Shown piece by piece: positions 12,779 through 14,514 of a stretch of 14,514 bases of DNA. Source of the DNA: Holophagales bacterium (GTDB taxonomy: Bacteria > Acidobacteriota > Holophagae > Holophagales > Holophagaceae); the NCBI GenBank assembly GCA_031281385.1, contig JAITFL010000149.1, forward strand, positions 1-14,514, written 5' to 3'. Made by a program: the position numbers and the translations under genes. How positions within the stretch are numbered: position 1 is the stretch's first letter; each line of letters begins with the position of its first letter. The notes beneath the pieces were generated by a model that saw only the letters and a list, made by a program, of their open reading frames with translations, was not told the origin of the DNA and did not search any database.

Positions 12779-12811
12779 GGCTGCTCCTGTTGATATGCTT
12801 GCCTCTATAAT

Positions 12812-13495
12812 TTAGCCCAGCCTCTCCACCCTTTCGCAGCTATTGGCCAAGGTTGGGTTGTGCGTGACCAACAGTGTTGTGGGAGATAGCTCTTGGTGGA
12901 GGGCCAGTAGGACTTGGAACACTTCCAGCGCGGTTTCGGGGTCCAGGTTGCCTGTTGGCTCGTCGAGCAGCCAGAGCGCGGGACGCCTGACTAGGGCGCG
13001 GGCCAGGCCAACCCTGGCCGCTTGGCCCCCGCTGACCTGCGACGGCATGCGGCCCATCAAGCTCTGCAAGCCAACGAGTTCCAGCAGCTGTTTGCACCAT
13101 TCCGTGCCTTGCGCGTCCAGCGCGTTGTCAATCCTCAATGGCATTTCCATGTTTTCAAGCAGGTTGAACTCTGGCAACAGGTGGGGCGATTGGAAGGCCA
13201 TGCCCACTTTGCGCCGCCGATACTGCGCCCCCTTTGCGGCGTCGTTTTTCGGCACCCCTTCTCCGCTGACCATGATCGCGCCCGAATCCCAATTGTCAAG
13301 CGCGGCTATGCAGTTCAGCAGTGTGGTCTTGCCCACGCCGCTGACGCCGACAATGGCGCATAGCACCCCTTGGGCCACATTTAGGGAGTAGCCGCTGAAC
13401 ACCGGATGCTCGGCACCCGGGTAGGTCTTGTGCAAGTCGCTGACAACAAGGGCTTGGCCCGATTCTTGTGCCTGATGTGGCTGGGGCGCGTCCAT
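12812..13495 (-). CDS. lolD: LolD-type ABC transporter ATP-binding protein (lipoprotein release)
   Basis: 227 aa ATPase predicted to power LolCDE extraction of lipoproteins from the inner membrane. It has Walker A GVSGVGKTT (50-58), Q-loop Gln102, signature VSGGQ (154-158), Walker B ALWLLDEP (173-180) with GNLD, and H-loop His212. The segment FQSPHLLPEFNLLENMEMPL (101-120) is the specific LolD pattern (FQ-x2-HLLPEF-x2-LEN-x2-xP), separating it from FtsE and MacB-type ATPases. The ATG at 13495 directly abuts the stop of the permease gene, a tight operon fusion point. The 14-residue Gln/Pro-rich N-terminal tail (MDAPQPHQAQ) is unusual, so a slightly later start is possible. YjbQ follows in the same direction. 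Confidence 0.9.
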   Translation of the reverse strand: MDAPQPHQAQESGQALVVSDLHKTYPGAEHPVFSGYSLNVAQGVLCAIVGVSGVGKTTLLNCIAALDNWDSGAIMVSGEGVPKNDAAKGAQYRRRKVGMAFQSPHLLPEFNLLENMEMPLRIDNALDAQGTEWCKQLLELVGLQSLMGRMPSQVSGGQAARVGLARALVRRPALWLLDEPTGNLDPETALEVFQVLLALHQELSPTTLLVTHNPTLANSCERVERLG

Positions 13496-14514
13496 CTATT
13501 CGGCCCTCAGACTTTCTATGGGGTTCAACAATGATGCCTTTCTGGCAGGACCCCTAGAGGCAAAAAAGGCAACGACAATTGGGAAAATGGCCGCGATTAG
13601 CATATCTGCAATTTTTAGCTTGAACGGGAAATATGGCAGAAAGTCTATTAGGGCTGCGGGCGTCTGTATTATGTGGAAATAGTCCAATATGGCGCAGAGA
13701 GGTATCGAGACCGCCAAACCAGCTAGGGTGCCAGATATGGCCATCCGCAGGCCGTGGGCCTGAAAGATGCGCTGAATCTGCACCGGCGCGGCCCCCAGCG
13801 CAAGCATGGTGCCTATGTCGCGCCGCTTCTCTGCCACAAGCAGCACCAAGACCGCTGTAATGCTTGACGCGTTGACGATTATGATTAGGCTGAGCACTGC
13901 CAGAAATATCCACTTGAGCATTTCCAGCCCCGCAAAAAGCTCGTTGTTTCTCTCCAGTTGGTTCATCGAGAAAAATTGCTGCCCAAATTCATTTTCCAGA
14001 GCCGCTACCACTTCGGCCTGTTTTGCGGCAATGCGCCCCACGTCGTCCAGCGTGACTTCTATGCCATCGGCCTGCTCGGATTGCGTCCAGGCCTTTGCAT
14101 CGTCAAGGTGTACGAAGCCCCAGCCCCTGTCGTATAGGGAGTTGCGGCTGTTGAATATGCCCGCGACTGTGAAAGCTTTGATTTTTGGCATCATGCCCGC
14201 CAAGCCAAGGTCAACAGTCTGCGTCAGCGTCACCTGCAGATCGTCACCGACGCGCAGGCCCTGCTGCCTTGCAAAGTCGTGGCCGACTACGGCCTGCCCT
14301 GGCTCCAGCGACTCTATTGGGCCCGGCACTAGGTTGTCAAACAGGGAAGACGTGCCTCTGGCCATTTTCGGCTCTATGGCCTTGAGCATCAGAGGCTCGA
14401 CACTTTGGCCCATTCTGGCAGACCTAGCCAGTGTCATTTCCATGCGGAAAGGCCCTGCGGCCTTTACTCCTGGGATACCCATAACCAGCTCCAGAGCTTT
14501 GCCGGTGTCCCAGG
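13496..14514 (-). CDS. FtsX/LolC-LolE-type permease subunit (5' end outside window)
   Basis: The frame is open from the window edge to TAG 13496-13498 and gives 339 residues of the C-terminal part. The internal ATG at 14482 is not the true start, because the frame continues upstream with in-frame coding (WDTGKALEL). A periplasmic region (IPGVKAAGPF, AVVGHDFARQQGLRVGDDL, AFTVAGIFNS) matches the MacB-like domain of LolC/E. It is followed by three membrane helices (FLAVLSLIIIVNASSITAVLVLLVA; a second near GTLAGLAVSIPLCAIL; a third near MLIAAIFPIVVAFFA). The cytoplasmic FtsX-type motif EKRRDIGTMLALGA is intact, and the end RKASLLNPIESLRAE is the classic family C-terminus. It pairs with the adjoining LolD. 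Whether it is LolC, LolE or a merged LolF-like subunit cannot be told without the N-terminus. Confidence 0.9.
   Translation of the reverse strand, partial: WDTGKALELVMGIPGVKAAGPFRMEMTLARSARMGQSVEPLMLKAIEPKMARGTSSLFDNLVPGPIESLEPGQAVVGHDFARQQGLRVGDDLQVTLTQTVDLGLAGMMPKIKAFTVAGIFNSRNSLYDRGWGFVHLDDAKAWTQSEQADGIEVTLDDVGRIAAKQAEVVAALENEFGQQFFSMNQLERNNELFAGLEMLKWIFLAVLSLIIIVNASSITAVLVLLVAEKRRDIGTMLALGAAPVQIQRIFQAHGLRMAISGTLAGLAVSIPLCAILDYFHIIQTPAALIDFLPYFPFKLKIADMLIAAIFPIVVAFFASRGPARKASLLNPIESLRAE

Noticed and set aside
14480..14482. ATG at 14482 as the true start of the permease
   Set aside because: The frame stays open to the window edge with family-like residues before this Met, and the usual N-terminal membrane helix is missing, so the gene is truncated by the window.
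1..14514. CRISPR array or IS element
   Set aside because: No regularly spaced repeat series with unique spacers and no transposase-like frame were seen.

Overview
The window looks like a junction between an integrated mobile element and ordinary chromosome of a Gram-negative (diderm) bacterium. A diderm host is implied by a LolD-type ATPase with its FtsX-like permease, a TonB-dependent receptor and a small predicted outer-membrane beta-barrel. The phylum cannot be fixed from the sequence. The chromosomal part is visibly GC-rich, while the gene at 600-1769 is clearly more AT-rich.

Region 1 (1-5655, all genes on +) reads as the right-hand part of an integrative element or phage satellite abutting the 3' end of a tRNA-Thr(CGU) gene on the minus strand. 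It holds the end of an unknown gene, a 47-aa ORF, an orphan 389-aa AT-rich gene, and a compact replication operon. The operon runs: 57-aa ORF, archaeo-eukaryotic-type primase with a PriCT-like C-terminus, DUF927-type P-loop ATPase/helicase-like protein, 43-aa ORF, AlpA-like excisionase, then a rho-independent terminator. No integrase is visible, so it should lie left of position 1. The non-coding parts carry long dyads, a 20-bp direct repeat upstream of the primase operon, a GTGTA(CTT) motif cluster around the excisionase start, and a tandem TGTTAGATTG repeat next to the tRNA. These are plausible origin, operator or recombinase-arm sites.

Region 2 (5656-6791, minus) has the tRNA, a strongly structured spacer, and a UbiA-family prenyltransferase resembling the MqnP-like group of quinone biosynthesis.

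Region 3 (about 7022-9655, plus) is a corrinoid-acquisition unit. A promoter-like extended -10 precedes a full cobalamin riboswitch, followed by a hairpin that would hide the Shine-Dalgarno sequence of a BtuB-like TonB-dependent receptor. A short 8-Cys 'cysteine-rich small domain' protein follows and is probably in the same transcript.

Region 4 (9772-11190, plus) is an MscS-type channel fused to a C-terminal cyclic-nucleotide-binding domain.

Region 5 (11191-14514, minus genes) contains a decayed C-terminal copy of a small beta-barrel gene cut off by a nested-hairpin element. Beyond it lie the intact paralogue, a YjbQ-family protein, LolD, and a 5'-truncated LolC/E-type permease running off the window. 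The last three look like one operon.
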